Shown one piece after another: positions 5,423-5,532 of a stretch of DNA of 5,532 bases (positions are counted from its first letter, which is position 1; each line of letters starts with the position of its first letter). Below the pieces are notes generated by a model that saw nothing but the letters and a program-made list of their open reading frames with translations, did not search any database and had not been told where the DNA came from. Origin of the DNA: Phycisphaerae bacterium (GTDB taxonomy: Bacteria > Planctomycetota > Phycisphaerae > UBA1845 > PWPN01); contig JAPKGY010000269.1 of the NCBI GenBank assembly GCA_026647385.1, positions 1 to 5,532 on the forward strand. The letters are read 5' to 3'. The position numbers were made by a program, and so were the translations under genes.

Positions 5423-5532
5423 TTATCGGCTTCGGCGGGTGTCCGCGCGTTTCAGGACCTCCCGGTTTCCGAGCTGTCCGCAGGCCGCCATGTGGTCGCG
5501 CCCTTTGGTGAGGCGGCGTTTGACGTGCAGGC
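5423..5532 (-). CDS. Possible C-terminal tail of an unidentified gene entering from the right edge
   Basis: On the minus strand one frame is open from the right edge to TAA at 5425-5423 and encodes 35 residues, including KRRLTKGRDHMAACGQL, with about three-quarters of third codon positions G or C. It is the most protein-like of the three minus-strand frames here and has the same orientation as its neighbours. I do not recognise the family. The segment is too short to be sure that it is coding; the nested inverted repeat begins 24 bp past its stop, as expected for a 3' intergenic element. Confidence 0.35.
   Translation of the reverse strand, partial: LHVKRRLTKGRDHMAACGQLGNREVLKRADTRRSR

Noticed and set aside
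5275..5511. A 78-codon plus-strand open frame through the nested inverted repeat
   Set aside because: It crosses the inverted repeat, has no ribosome site and low-complexity Gly/Arg/Pro composition; it overlaps a more plausible minus-strand tail.

Overview
The window is GC-rich with strongly GC-biased third codon positions, and every gene I can support lies on the minus strand, so genes are described from right to left. The gene content (two exported glycoside hydrolases, one with a CxCxxC DUF4838-like motif, and an exported SGNH-NAGLU fusion) resembles the polysaccharide-degrading loci of Planctomycetota or a related PVC-type bacterium. That assignment is an inference from protein style; there is no rRNA or other marker gene here.

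Layout, right to left. (1) At 5423-5532 there is a possible C-terminal tail of a gene that enters from beyond the right edge. (2) At 5227-5422 lies a non-coding stretch with a 79-bp nested inverted repeat (5321-5399), a possible promoter, and a perfect TATAAA/TTTATA palindrome next to the following gene. (3) At 4898-5226 is a decayed type II toxin-antitoxin module: a Phd/VapB-like antitoxin whose last ten residues look frameshifted, then a PIN-domain (VapC-like) toxin that stops after 33 codons. (4) At 2006-4768 is a complete 920-residue exported protein that joins an SGNH/GDSL hydrolase domain to a full alpha-N-acetylglucosaminidase (NAGLU, GH89-type) module. (5) At 1847-2005 an intergenic spacer carries a 17-bp tandem duplication, a GGGGAC/GTCCCC palindrome, a run of ten C and a 94-bp imperfect inverted repeat. 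(6) At 1-1846 is a second exported glycoside-hydrolase-like protein (GH20b-like N-terminal domain, barrel, CxCxxC motif) that runs off the left edge. Its reading frame appears broken by one extra A in an A5 tract at 61-65.

The two large genes are probably part of one secreted glycan-degradation locus. The fusion protein could de-esterify and then remove alpha-linked GlcNAc, and the other could act on hexosamine or uronic-acid-containing glycans. The substrate is not determined by the sequence. The toxin-antitoxin remnant appears unrelated to sugar use. The most unusual points are the SGNH-NAGLU fusion, the two separate single-base frame breaks, and the two structured intergenic repeats.
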